Assembly (NCBI GenBank): GCA_029266415.1
Contig: JAQSWW010000018.1
Location: forward strand, 1-33,378
Length of the DNA stretch: 33,378 bases
DNA from: Actinomycetospora sp.
Lineage (GTDB): Bacteria; Actinomycetota; Actinomycetes; Mycobacteriales; Pseudonocardiaceae
Reading direction: 5' to 3'
Under the pieces are notes generated by a model that was given only the letters and a program-made list of their open reading frames with translations, searched no databases and was not told where the DNA came from. A program made the position numbers and the translations under genes. Positions 17,230 to 25,805 of the stretch are shown in pieces. Position 1 is the first letter of the stretch, and the number at the start of each line of letters is the position of its first letter.

Positions 17230-18660
17230 ATGGCCGGCGAGGGCGCGGGCACCTGGGCGCAGATGATCGTCCCCGGGCACCGCGGCGCGGTCGCGGTGCT
17301 CGCGGGCGGCACGTTGATGTTCGCCGTCGACACCTACGTCACCGCCAGCCTGCTGCCCTCGGCGGTCGCCGAGATCGGTGGCGAGGCGTTCTACGCCTGG
17401 CCGACCACGCTCTTCCTGCTCGCCGCCGTCGTGGCGTCGTCGCTCACCAGCCGGGTGCTGGCGACGGTCGCGCCGGGGCGGGCCTACCTCGTGGCGCTCG
17501 CCGTGTTCGCGGTCGGCGCCCTCATCGACGCCGTCGCCCCGTCGATGGCCGTCCTCCTGCTCGGGCGGGTCGTGCAGGGCGCCGGCGGGGGCCTGCTCGC
17601 CGGCATGGGCTACGCGCTCATCCGCATCGCGTTGCCCCGCACGCTGTGGACCCGCGGCAGCGCGGTGATCGCCGCGATGTGGGGCGTCGCGCTGATCGTG
17701 GGCCCCGGCCTCGGCGGGCTGCTCGCCGGCGCCGGGCAGTGGCGCTGGGCGTTCGGTGCGCTCGTCGTCGGGAGCCTGCTCATCGGGGCCCTCGTGCCCG
17801 CCGCCCTGCACCGGGCCCGCGCCCGCACCGCGCCCGGCCCGTTCCCGCTCGGATCGGTGCTGCTGGTGGGCGCCGCGGCCGCGGTCCTCAGCGTCGCCGG
17901 GCTCGCCGCCGACGTGCTCGTCGTGGGCCTCGGCCTGCTCGTCGCCGTGCTGCTGCTCGCCGCCTTCGTCGTGCACGAGCGCCGCACCCCCGCCGCCGTC
18001 CTCCCGCGCGCCGTGTTCCGCCGGGGCTCGCCACTGCGCTGGATCTACGCGCTGAGCGCCGTGCTCGTCGGCGTCTCCGCCCTCGAGGCGTTCGTGCCGC
18101 TGCTCGGGCAGCGCCTCGCGGGGCTCACGCCCGTGCTCGCCGGCTTCCTGGGCGTCGCGCTCGGCGCGGGCTGGGTCGCCGGCGAGATGGTCAGCGCGTC
18201 GGCCCGCCGGCCCCGCTGGCGGGTCCTCGCCGGCCCGGGGCTGCTCGCCGGGGGCACCGTGCTCGTCGCGGCGACGCTGCTGCTGCTCGACGGTCCGGTC
18301 GCCGGCCCGGTCGCCACGGTGCTCTGGACCGTGGGGCTCGTGGCCGGCGGCGCCGGCATCGGCACGGCGTGGCCGCACCTCGCCGCCGCGGCGATCGGCG
18401 GCGCCGAGCCGGAGGCCGAGACCGCGCTCGACCCCGACGACGCCGCCCGCGACGAGGGCGAGGCCGACAAGGCCTCCGCCGCCGTCACCACGGTGCAGAT
18501 GCTGGCCGTGTCGGTCGGCACCGCGCTGGGCGGCGCGAGCCTCGCCCTCGGCGGCGACGACGCCCTGGCCGGCGCCCGCTGGCTGTTCGCCGTGTTCGCG
18601 GTCGTGGCCGTGGTCGGCGCGCTCGCGGCCCGGCCCGCGGTGCGTGGCGTGGGGACGTGA
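17230..18660 (+). CDS. MFS transporter (DHA2-like)
   Basis: Multi-TM; LFLLAAVVASSLTSRVLATVAPGRAYLVALAVFAVGALIDAVAPSMAVLLLGRVVQGAGGG. Confidence 0.92.
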   Translation: MAGEGAGTWAQMIVPGHRGAVAVLAGGTLMFAVDTYVTASLLPSAVAEIGGEAFYAWPTTLFLLAAVVASSLTSRVLATVAPGRAYLVALAVFAVGALIDAVAPSMAVLLLGRVVQGAGGGLLAGMGYALIRIALPRTLWTRGSAVIAAMWGVALIVGPGLGGLLAGAGQWRWAFGALVVGSLLIGALVPAALHRARARTAPGPFPLGSVLLVGAAAAVLSVAGLAADVLVVGLGLLVAVLLLAAFVVHERRTPAAVLPRAVFRRGSPLRWIYALSAVLVGVSALEAFVPLLGQRLAGLTPVLAGFLGVALGAGWVAGEMVSASARRPRWRVLAGPGLLAGGTVLVAATLLLLDGPVAGPVATVLWTVGLVAGGAGIGTAWPHLAAAAIGGAEPEAETALDPDDAARDEGEADKASAAVTTVQMLAVSVGTALGGASLALGGDDALAGARWLFAVFAVVAVVGALAARPAVRGVGT

Positions 18661-18663
18661 GCG

Positions 18664-19161
18664 CTACCGCAGGATCTCGACCAGCAGCACCCAGGCGTTG
18701 CTCAGGCCGCCGAGCAGCCCCACCGCGACGGCCGCGGGGAGCCAGTACAGGCCACCGAGCGACTCGGTGAGCAGGCCGATCCCCGCGACGACGGGCGCGA
18801 GCGCGACGACCGCGGCCGGCACGACCGTCGTGCCCACCCACGAGGCCACCGGCTGCTCGCGGGCGCGGCGGCTCGGGCGGCTCAGCCATCCCAGCGCCGC
18901 ACCCGCGACCGCGGCGAGGACGAACAGCTCGACGGCCAGCGCCACCGGCGGCTGGCCGGGGATCAGCAGCACGAGGGACAGGAAGACCGGCGTCACGAGC
19001 AGGATCAGCGCCTCGGCGGCCCGGGAGGTGATGGCCCGGTGCGCCAGGATCGTCTGGATGTTGATCGAGACGGCGACGAACAGCAGCCCGGCGAGCGCCG
19101 CGGCGGCGCCCGCCATGCCGGCGGCGAAATCGGACCACGGCTCGGCGTCGAAGGCGTCCAC
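18664..19161 (-). CDS. Hypothetical integral membrane protein
   Basis: 165 aa, about five hydrophobic helices (AGLLFVAVSINIQTILAH etc.). Confidence 0.65.
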   Translation of the reverse strand: MDAFDAEPWSDFAAGMAGAAAALAGLLFVAVSINIQTILAHRAITSRAAEALILLVTPVFLSLVLLIPGQPPVALAVELFVLAAVAGAALGWLSRPSRRAREQPVASWVGTTVVPAAVVALAPVVAGIGLLTESLGGLYWLPAAVAVGLLGGLSNAWVLLVEILR

Positions 19162-19164
19162 GGA

Positions 19165-19527
19165 CTACGCCAGCTTCTCGCGCATCGCCGACGCCACGGC
19201 TTGCAGCGCCGAGAGCGGCCGGATCATCACGGTGAGCCGGTCGATGGCGCCGCTCGCGTCGTGGTGCAGCAGGTCGATCCCCTCGAGCTGCTTGTCGCCG
19301 ACGTGCGCGCGGAACACGAGCACGTGGTCCTCCCCGCCGCCGCCCACCTCGGCGACGTAGCGGAAGTCCTCGAACACCTGCGCCACCGCGTGCAGGATCG
19401 GCACGACCGCGTCACGGCCGCGGTAGGGCGAGTGCACGACCGGGCTGTGGAACTCCACGTCCTGCGCGAGCAGGGCCACCGCCGCGTCCATGTCTCCGGC
19501 CTCGACGGCCGCCCGGAACGTCGTCAC
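19165..19527 (-). CDS. SnoaL-like/NTF2-like protein
   Basis: FRAAVEAGDMDAAVALLAQDVEFHSPVVHSPYRGRDAVVPILHAVAQVFEDFRY. Confidence 0.85.
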   Translation of the reverse strand: MTTFRAAVEAGDMDAAVALLAQDVEFHSPVVHSPYRGRDAVVPILHAVAQVFEDFRYVAEVGGGGEDHVLVFRAHVGDKQLEGIDLLHHDASGAIDRLTVMIRPLSALQAVASAMREKLA

Positions 19528-20573
19528 CGCGTCCCCTCCACGATCTCGTCGCCGACGCGCAGCGGCGGCAGCGAGCGGGCGATCTGCTCGCGGTCGGGCT
19601 CCAGCCACGGCGGGAGCCGCAGGTGGCGGCCCAGCTCGAGCAGCGGTTCGTCGACGGCGAAGCCCGGCTGGTCGGTGGCGATCTCGAACAGCACCCCGCC
19701 GGGCTCGCGGAAGTAGATCGAGGTGAAGTACTGCCGGTCGAGGATGTCGGTGACCGTCAGCCCGGCGTCCACGAGGTGGGCCCGCCAGCGCTCCTGGGTC
19801 TCGCGGTCCGGCGCGCGGAAGGCGATGTGGTGCACGGTGCCGCCCGCCTGGAGGCCCCGGTCGGCGTCGGTGGTGGCGGCCACGTCGAGCACCGAGCCGG
19901 GCTCGTCGCCGCCCATGCCGAAGCGGCTGCGCACGCCGCCGCCCTCGACCTCCATGCCGAGCAGGCCGGTGAGCAGCTCGGCGGTGGGATCGAGCAGGCG
20001 CTCGGTGAGCGTCACCGAGTGCAGGCCCCGCACCGCGTGCTCGGCGGGCACGGCGGCCACCCCGTCCCAGCCCGAGCGGGTGTCGCCGGGCGAGGCGACG
20101 AGGTCGACGACCAGCCCGTCCGGGTCGCGCAGCGTCAGCACCTCCTCGTCGTCGTCGCCGCTGGTGCGGTCGCGCGGCGGGTCGACGTCGACGCCGCGGG
20201 CGGTCAGGTGCTGCTGCCACCAGCCCAGCGACCCGGGCGGGATGCTGAACGCCGTGGCGGTGGTCAACCCAGTGCCCTGCCGCCCGGCCTGCACGTCCCG
20301 CCACGGGAAGAAGGTCAGGATCGTCGACGGACGGCCGGCCTCGTCGCCGTAGTACAGGTGGTAGGTGCCGGGGTCGTCGAAGTTCACGGTGGTCTTGACC
20401 AACCGCAGGCCGAGGACGGCCGTGTAGAAGTCCACGTTGCGCTGCGGGTCGCGGGCGATGGCCGTGACGTGGTGCAGGCCGTGGGGCCGGACGGGGGAGT
20501 CGTCGGTGCGGTCGGTGGCGGCGGGCGGCGCGGGATCGTTCACCCGGGCGGCGGGATTGGGCTCGGCGTCCAC
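19524..20573 (-). CDS. VOC/glyoxalase-superfamily ring-cleaving dioxygenase
   Basis: GLHHVTAIARDPQRNVDFYTAVLGLRLVKTTVNFDDPGTYHLYYGD..GTVHHIAFRA..YFREPGGVLFEIATD. Confidence 0.9.
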   Translation of the reverse strand: MDAEPNPAARVNDPAPPAATDRTDDSPVRPHGLHHVTAIARDPQRNVDFYTAVLGLRLVKTTVNFDDPGTYHLYYGDEAGRPSTILTFFPWRDVQAGRQGTGLTTATAFSIPPGSLGWWQQHLTARGVDVDPPRDRTSGDDDEEVLTLRDPDGLVVDLVASPGDTRSGWDGVAAVPAEHAVRGLHSVTLTERLLDPTAELLTGLLGMEVEGGGVRSRFGMGGDEPGSVLDVAATTDADRGLQAGGTVHHIAFRAPDRETQERWRAHLVDAGLTVTDILDRQYFTSIYFREPGGVLFEIATDQPGFAVDEPLLELGRHLRLPPWLEPDREQIARSLPPLRVGDEIVEGTR

Positions 20574-20624
20574 CGGGAACAGCCTACGGCCGGGACCAGT
20601 CGGGAGAGGGCGAGGCGGACGCGC

Positions 20625-21032
20625 GTGGCCGAGGTCGACGAAGCCTTGCACCTCGTGGTGCCCGCGACGCCCGAGCACGTCGGGCGCCTGCGTCGCGCGG
20701 TGCGACGGTGGCTGCGCTCGGTGCTGGGCGACGAGGACGAGGACGCCGTCGACAACCTCACCCTGGCCGCCAGCGAGGCCCTCGAGAACGCCGCCGAGCA
20801 CGCCTACGCGGGGCACGACGAGGTCGGCACCATGACCCTCTCGGCCCGCCGCGAGGAGACCGCCGACCGCGCTGTGGTGATCACCGTGTCGGACACCGGC
20901 CGGTGGCGCGCCCCGGCCGACAGCACCGGGTACCGCGGCCGCGGCCTCGCGCTGATCGGGGAGCTCACCGACGCGCACGAGGTGCAGCCGGGGCCCGCCG
21001 GCACGACGGTGACCTTCCGCCACGCCGGCTGA
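20625..21032 (+). CDS. HATPase_c (RsbW/anti-sigma-like) ATP-binding protein
   Basis: DAVDNLTLAASEALENAAEHAY..VVITVSDTGRWRAPADSTGYRGRGLALIGELTDAHEV. Confidence 0.85.
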   Translation: MAEVDEALHLVVPATPEHVGRLRRAVRRWLRSVLGDEDEDAVDNLTLAASEALENAAEHAYAGHDEVGTMTLSARREETADRAVVITVSDTGRWRAPADSTGYRGRGLALIGELTDAHEVQPGPAGTTVTFRHAG

Positions 21033-21038
21033 CGCGCC

Positions 21039-21611
21039 TCAGACCGTGGGCAGCCGCAGGTCGATCTGGAAACCGTGCTCGCCGTGGGTGATGACGCCGC
21101 GGCACCGCACGGGCCCGGCGACGTCGACGAGGTGGCGGTAGCGGGCGCTCATCGCCGCGATCAGCTCTCCGACCCGGCGCCCGTCGACCCGGACCTCCAC
21201 CGCGTAGCCACCGCGGTGCCGGCCCGCGGTGACCCGCGAGGACCACAGTTCCGCGGCCACCGCCGTCGGTGCAGAGCCGGCGCGGTGGTGGCGGGCGAGG
21301 ACGTCCTGGTGGTCCTCCTCGCGCGTCACGGTCACCTGCCTGTCGGCGTCGAGCTCGGGGACAGCGATGCGGGGGGCGACGCGCGGGGTGAACGAGGTGA
21401 CGGGCCGCGGGCCCGGCGGGGTCGGCGCGGGGCCGGCGGGGACCAGCGCGGCGGTCCGCCGCGAGCGGTCGACCAGCCACCAGACGCCGAAGGGCACGGC
21501 GAGGATCAGTGCGGTGATCGCCAACCACTTGATCACCAGGAGCGCGAGGCCCGCGACCAGCAGCCAGCCCACGACCTGGGCACCGGTCGACGGTGCGCGT
21601 CCTCTCGCCAT
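21039..21611 (-). CDS. Hypothetical membrane protein with conserved-looking C-terminal domain
   Basis: N-terminal TM (VVGWLLVAGLALLVIKWLAITALILAVPFGVWWLV) and GGYAVEVRVDGRRVGELIAAMSARYRHLV. Confidence 0.65.
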   Translation of the reverse strand: MARGRAPSTGAQVVGWLLVAGLALLVIKWLAITALILAVPFGVWWLVDRSRRTAALVPAGPAPTPPGPRPVTSFTPRVAPRIAVPELDADRQVTVTREEDHQDVLARHHRAGSAPTAVAAELWSSRVTAGRHRGGYAVEVRVDGRRVGELIAAMSARYRHLVDVAGPVRCRGVITHGEHGFQIDLRLPTV

Positions 21612-21715
21612 GCCGCTCCCATCGTCCCGGGTGGGCGTTTCGTGACAGGAGTAACGACCGCGCCCCGGCGCCCGACAAGCGCGACGATCACGCCGGCCGG
21701 AGGGGGACGACGAGG

Positions 21716-22489
21716 GTGCGCACGGCCTACAAGGTCTGGTCCGGGATCGCCGCCGGCGTCTTCTGCCTCGTCGCGGTCACCGACCTCGCGGGCCCCGCCA
21801 CCCCGACCGCCGGCACCACCGCCGGCTCCTCGTCGCTGCCGACGACGTCCACCGCCTCCGCGCCCGCGCCCGCGCCCGCGTCCCTGCCGCTGGGTGCGGC
21901 CGCGCCGGTCGGTGGTGCGGCGGCGCCGGTGCAGGCCGTCGCCGTCGTCGACGGCGACACGTTCCGCCTCGCGTCCGGCGAGGAGGTCCGCGTGCTGGGC
22001 ATCGACTCGTGCGAGGCCGGGACACCTGGTGGGCAGCGCGCGACCGCGGCGGCGCGCACCCGTCTGTTCGCCGGTCCCGTGACGCTGACCGCCGAACCGG
22101 GCGTCGACCGCGACCGCTACGACCGCCTCCTGCGCTACGTCACCGTCGGCGGCGCCGACTACGCCTCGGGAATGGTCACCGAGGACCACACCGCGATCTA
22201 CACCCGCGGGCGCAACGACGCCTCGCCCGCGGTGCAGGACACGCTGCGCCGCCTCGACGGCGGCGGCCGGGTGTGCGGGAGCACCGTGACCTCGACGACC
22301 ACGGCGACGCCCGATCCCGACCCGGACCTCGACCGCCCGTACACGCCGCGCGCCGACGTCCCGCGCACCACGGCCCGCAGTCGCTCGGACTCGGGTGGCA
22401 CGCGACCGCGCTCCGGGAACTCCGGACACCCCTGCCTGCCCGGCGAGCGGGACGGCGACGGCGACGGCTACTGCGGCGAGGGTCGCTGA
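21716..22489 (+). CDS. Secreted thermonuclease (SNase-like) with Asp-rich excalibur-like C-terminus
   Basis: AVVDGDTFRLASGEEVRVLGIDSCEAG..DRDRYDRLLRYVTV; C-terminal HPCLPGERDGDGDGYCGEGR; GTG start. Confidence 0.85.
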   Translation: MRTAYKVWSGIAAGVFCLVAVTDLAGPATPTAGTTAGSSSLPTTSTASAPAPAPASLPLGAAAPVGGAAAPVQAVAVVDGDTFRLASGEEVRVLGIDSCEAGTPGGQRATAAARTRLFAGPVTLTAEPGVDRDRYDRLLRYVTVGGADYASGMVTEDHTAIYTRGRNDASPAVQDTLRRLDGGGRVCGSTVTSTTTATPDPDPDLDRPYTPRADVPRTTARSRSDSGGTRPRSGNSGHPCLPGERDGDGDGYCGEGR

Positions 22490-22524
22490 GCCGGCGCGCC
22501 GTCGGCGGGCAGGCGTGCTCCCGG

Positions 22525-22719
22525 CTACGCCGGCGCGGTGCCCTCGGCCCGGCGCGTGCTGCGCCGGGACACGCGTGGTCGGCGCAGCGTGCGTGGCGCG
22601 GCCGTGCGACTCGACGCCGACCGCGACGTCGACGACCGCGGCTCGGGCGCCGTGGCGGGCACGTCGAGCAGCTCCAGCGCGGAGTCCGGGATGAGGGCCA
22701 GCTCCCGATTCTTGATCAT
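22525..22719 (-). CDS. Hypothetical short protein
   Basis: 64 aa ORF MIKNRELALIPDSALELLDVPATAPEP; weak support. Confidence 0.3.
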   Translation of the reverse strand: MIKNRELALIPDSALELLDVPATAPEPRSSTSRSASSRTAAPRTLRRPRVSRRSTRRAEGTAPA

Positions 22720-22896
22720 GTTGCTGCCCTGCCCTTCCTGTGCGGCCCGGGCGTCCTGGTCGGCCCGGTGTGACCGTGACCAGTGAACGCGGTCACGCCG
22801 CGTCCGGGGCCCCGACCGGCCACCGGATCGATCAGGTGGCCCCTGTCGAGCGGCGGATGGTCGCGCCGCACGGACGAGCGGCGGCGCCCCTGCGGC

Positions 22897-23754
22897 TCAC
22901 CGCAGCGGCCCGAGGTGCGCCGCGGCCCACCCCTCGAGCGGGCTCGGCGTCGTGGTCACGAGCGTGCGCGGCTGCTCGGCCACGAAGCCCTCGCGCAGCC
23001 CCGCAGACATGCCCACGATCGCCTCGATCTGCGCCTCGCCGAGCCCCACCTCGCGCAGGCCGGCGCGCACGTCGTCGTCGGCCGTCCGCACCGGGCGTCC
23101 GAGCACCCCGGTGAGCACCTCGGCCACCTCGGCGAAGGTCAGGTCGCGCGGTCCGTGGACCGCCTGCACGCCGCCGACCGTCCACGGCGCGAGCAGGCGC
23201 GCGGCCGCGACCTCGGCGATGTCGCGCGGATCGACCCACGGCATCGGCCGGTCGAGCGCCATCGCCGTGCGCAGCACGCCCTCGCGCAGCCCGTCGAGGT
23301 CCATCGCGAGGTTCGAGAAGAAGTAGCCGGCCCGCAGGTGCAGCACCGGGGCGCCGCTGGCGTCGAGGGCCTCCTCGGTGCGCGCCAGCCCGTCGATCTC
23401 GCCGGCGCCGTGCCGCTTCTCCGCCCCGACGCTGGACAGGAACACCGTGCGGCCGATGCCGTTCTCCGTCACCGCCCGCGCGGCGTGCCCGCCGAGCCGG
23501 GCGTGCGCCGCCACCGGGTCGGCGTCGGGGACCGACGGGCTGATCCACAGCAGTGCCTCGACGCCGCGCGTGGCGGCGAGCACCGCGTCGCCGTCGTCCT
23601 GGTCGCACCGCACGACCTCGACGTGATCGCGCCACCTGGGGTCGAGCAGCGCGGGGTCGCGCATCAGCAGCCGCGGGCGCACCCCCGCGGCCACGAGCGT
23701 CCGCAGCACGTGGGACCCCACGTGCCCCCGCGGGGTGGTGATGGCGATGGTCAT
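22897..23754 (-). CDS. NmrA/SDR-type NAD(P)-binding protein
   Basis: MTIAITTPRGHVGSHVLRTLVAAGVRPRLLMRDP..VFLSSVGAEKRHGAGEIDG. Confidence 0.9.
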   Translation of the reverse strand: MTIAITTPRGHVGSHVLRTLVAAGVRPRLLMRDPALLDPRWRDHVEVVRCDQDDGDAVLAATRGVEALLWISPSVPDADPVAAHARLGGHAARAVTENGIGRTVFLSSVGAEKRHGAGEIDGLARTEEALDASGAPVLHLRAGYFFSNLAMDLDGLREGVLRTAMALDRPMPWVDPRDIAEVAAARLLAPWTVGGVQAVHGPRDLTFAEVAEVLTGVLGRPVRTADDDVRAGLREVGLGEAQIEAIVGMSAGLREGFVAEQPRTLVTTTPSPLEGWAAAHLGPLR

Positions 23755-23838
23755 CCGTTCCTCCTCCGTCGGTCACCCGAGCATCGCGTGAGGGACCGAC
23801 AGCGCCGGGACATTGACGGCGCGCGGCGCCCGAGTATG

Positions 23839-23858
23839 TTGCATCGTGCACGATCCAA
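23839..23858. promoter_or_regulatory. 20-bp near-perfect palindrome between divergent genes (operator candidate)
   Basis: TTGcATCGTGCACGATcCAA with perfect ATCGTGCACGAT core. Confidence 0.65.
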
Positions 23859-23881
23859 TCGCCTGCGACGGAAGGACAGCG

Positions 23882-24715
23882 ATGCCCACGCTGAACGTCG
23901 GGAACGAGAACGGCAGCCCGGTCGACCTGTACTACGAGGACCACGGCGCCGGACGACCCGTCGTGCTCATCCACGGCTGGCCCCTCTCCGGCCGGTCCTG
24001 GGAGAAGCAGGTCCCGGCCCTGATCGACGCCGGCCACCGCGTCGTCACCTACGACCGCCGCGGCTTCGGGTCCTCGTCGCAGCCGTGGACCGGCTACGAC
24101 TACGACACCTTCGCCGCCGACCTCGACGCGCTGCTGCGCCACCTCGACCTGCGCGACGTCACGCTGGTCGGCTTCTCGATGGGCGGCGGCGAGGTCGCGC
24201 GCTACCTCGGCCGCCACGGCAGCGAGCGGGTCGCGCAGGCCGTCTTCGCCGGCGCCGTGCCGCCCTACCTCTACAAGACCGACGACAACCCCGACGGCGG
24301 GCTGGACGACGCCACCATCCAGGGTTTCCTCGACGGCGTCACCGGCGACCGCGTGGCGTTCCTCGACGGCTTCGTCACGACCTTCTTCACCGCCGGCGAC
24401 CGCTCGGACCTCATCAGCGAGCCCTCGCGGCTCTACCACCGCGAGATCGCCGAGTTCGCGTCGCCGAAGGGCACGCTCGAGTGCATCCGGGCCTTCGGCT
24501 ACACCGACTTCCGCGACGACCTCGCGAAGATCGACGTGCCGACCCTCGTGATCCACGGTGACTCGGACGCGATCGTGCCGTTCGAGGTCTCGGGCAAGCG
24601 CACCGCCGAGGCCGTGGAGAACAGCCGGACCGTCGTCGTCGCGGGCGGCCCGCACGGCTTCAACGCCACCCACGCCGACGAGTTCAACCAGGCGCTCGTC
24701 GAGTTCCTGGGCTGA
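23882..24715 (+). CDS. Alpha/beta hydrolase (non-haem chloroperoxidase-like)
   Basis: VVLIHGWPLSGRSWEKQ, YDRRGFGSSSQPW, LVGFSMGGGEVARY, IPTLVIHGDSD-like (VPTLVIHGDSDAIVPFE). Confidence 0.93.
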   Translation: MPTLNVGNENGSPVDLYYEDHGAGRPVVLIHGWPLSGRSWEKQVPALIDAGHRVVTYDRRGFGSSSQPWTGYDYDTFAADLDALLRHLDLRDVTLVGFSMGGGEVARYLGRHGSERVAQAVFAGAVPPYLYKTDDNPDGGLDDATIQGFLDGVTGDRVAFLDGFVTTFFTAGDRSDLISEPSRLYHREIAEFASPKGTLECIRAFGYTDFRDDLAKIDVPTLVIHGDSDAIVPFEVSGKRTAEAVENSRTVVVAGGPHGFNATHADEFNQALVEFLG

Positions 24716-24725
24716 TCCGCCCCGC

Positions 24726-25130
24726 TCAGGGGAGCACCGCCGTCGCGTCGATCTCGACGAGGAGGTCGGGCTCCCCGAGCGCGGTGACGCCGACCAGCGT
24801 GATCGCCGGCGTCACCTGACCCAGGTCGGCGGCCGCGCGCATCGCGCCCTCGCCGAACCCGGCCATCTTCTCCGGCGCCCAGTCGACGACGTAGACGGTC
24901 ATCTTCGCGACGTCGGCGAACGTCCCGCCGACCGCCGCGAGCGCGGTGGCCACGTTGCGGAAGGCCTGCTCGGTCTGGGCGGCGAGGTCGCCGGCGCCGA
25001 CCGGGGCGCCCTCGGCAGTCCGGGCCACCTGACCGGCGAGGTAGACCGTCCGCGTGCCCGTGGCCACCGCGACCTGGCGGTAGGCGTCGGGGGCGGGGAG
25101 TCCGGCGGGGTTGAGCAGTTCGACAGGCAC
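24726..25130 (-). CDS. RidA family protein
   Basis: YRQVAVATGTRTVYLAGQVARTAEGAPVGAGDLAAQTEQAFRNVATALAAVG..KMTVYVVDW. Confidence 0.93.
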   Translation of the reverse strand: MPVELLNPAGLPAPDAYRQVAVATGTRTVYLAGQVARTAEGAPVGAGDLAAQTEQAFRNVATALAAVGGTFADVAKMTVYVVDWAPEKMAGFGEGAMRAAADLGQVTPAITLVGVTALGEPDLLVEIDATAVLP

Positions 25131-25144
25131 GGTGACCTCCGGGT

Positions 25145-25186
25145 TGACATAGCGTTGTTATGGGTTTGTATAGCAGCGTTATGTCA
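25145..25186. promoter_or_regulatory. 42-bp interrupted palindrome containing two ATAGCNNNGTTAT boxes (TetR operator candidate)
   Basis: TGACATAgCGtTGtTAT..ATAgCAgCGtTATGTCA; boxes at 25149-25161 and 25170-25182, 21 bp apart, between divergent RidA and TetR genes. Confidence 0.75.
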
Positions 25187-25196
25187 TCCTGGGCAA

Positions 25197-25802
25197 GTGC
25201 CGAAGCCCGCCGACCCCGCCGTCCGCGCCGCCCTGATCGAGCACGCGGCGAGCATGGTCGTCGCCCGCGAACCCGTGACGCTGCGCGCGCTCGCCACCCG
25301 CGCCGGCACGTCGACGATGGGCGTGTACACGCACTTCGGCGGCATGTCGGGGCTCTGGGCCGCGGTGCGCCAGGAGGGGTTCCTGCGGCTCGCCGCGCGC
25401 CTGGCGACCATGGCGCCGACCGACGACCCCGTCCGCGACCTCGGCGCGCTGGGCGCCGCCTACGCCGCGAACGCGCTGGAGCACCCCGCGCTCTACCGGC
25501 TGATGTTCGACGCCGCCGCCGACCTGCCCGACCCCGACGTCGCCGACGGCGCGTTCGCCCCGCTGGTCGACGGCGCCCGCCGCGCCCGGGAGGTCGGCCG
25601 GCTCGGCGACGTCGATCCCGTCGACGTCGCGACGCGCCTGTGGGCCGGCGGGCACGGCCTGGTGATGCTCGTGGTCACCGACGTCCTCCCCCGGGCGGCG
25701 CTGACCGCGCACGGGCCGGCGCTCAACGCCGCCGTGCTCATCGCCGCGGGCGACGACCCGCAGCGCTGCGCCGCGTCCGTGCAGCGCGGTTGGGACGGGT
25801 GA
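25197..25802 (+). CDS. TetR/AcrR family transcriptional regulator
   Basis: ALIEHAASMVVAREPVTLRALATRAGTSTMGVYTHFGGMSGLWAAV; GTG start. Confidence 0.92.
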   Translation: MPKPADPAVRAALIEHAASMVVAREPVTLRALATRAGTSTMGVYTHFGGMSGLWAAVRQEGFLRLAARLATMAPTDDPVRDLGALGAAYAANALEHPALYRLMFDAAADLPDPDVADGAFAPLVDGARRAREVGRLGDVDPVDVATRLWAGGHGLVMLVVTDVLPRAALTAHGPALNAAVLIAAGDDPQRCAASVQRGWDG

Positions 25803-25805
25803 GCG

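Noticed and set aside
22832-24673. 613-aa minus-strand ORF spanning NmrA and the hydrolase
   Set aside because: Out of frame with NmrA and antisense to the hydrolase; both have convincing motifs elsewhere.
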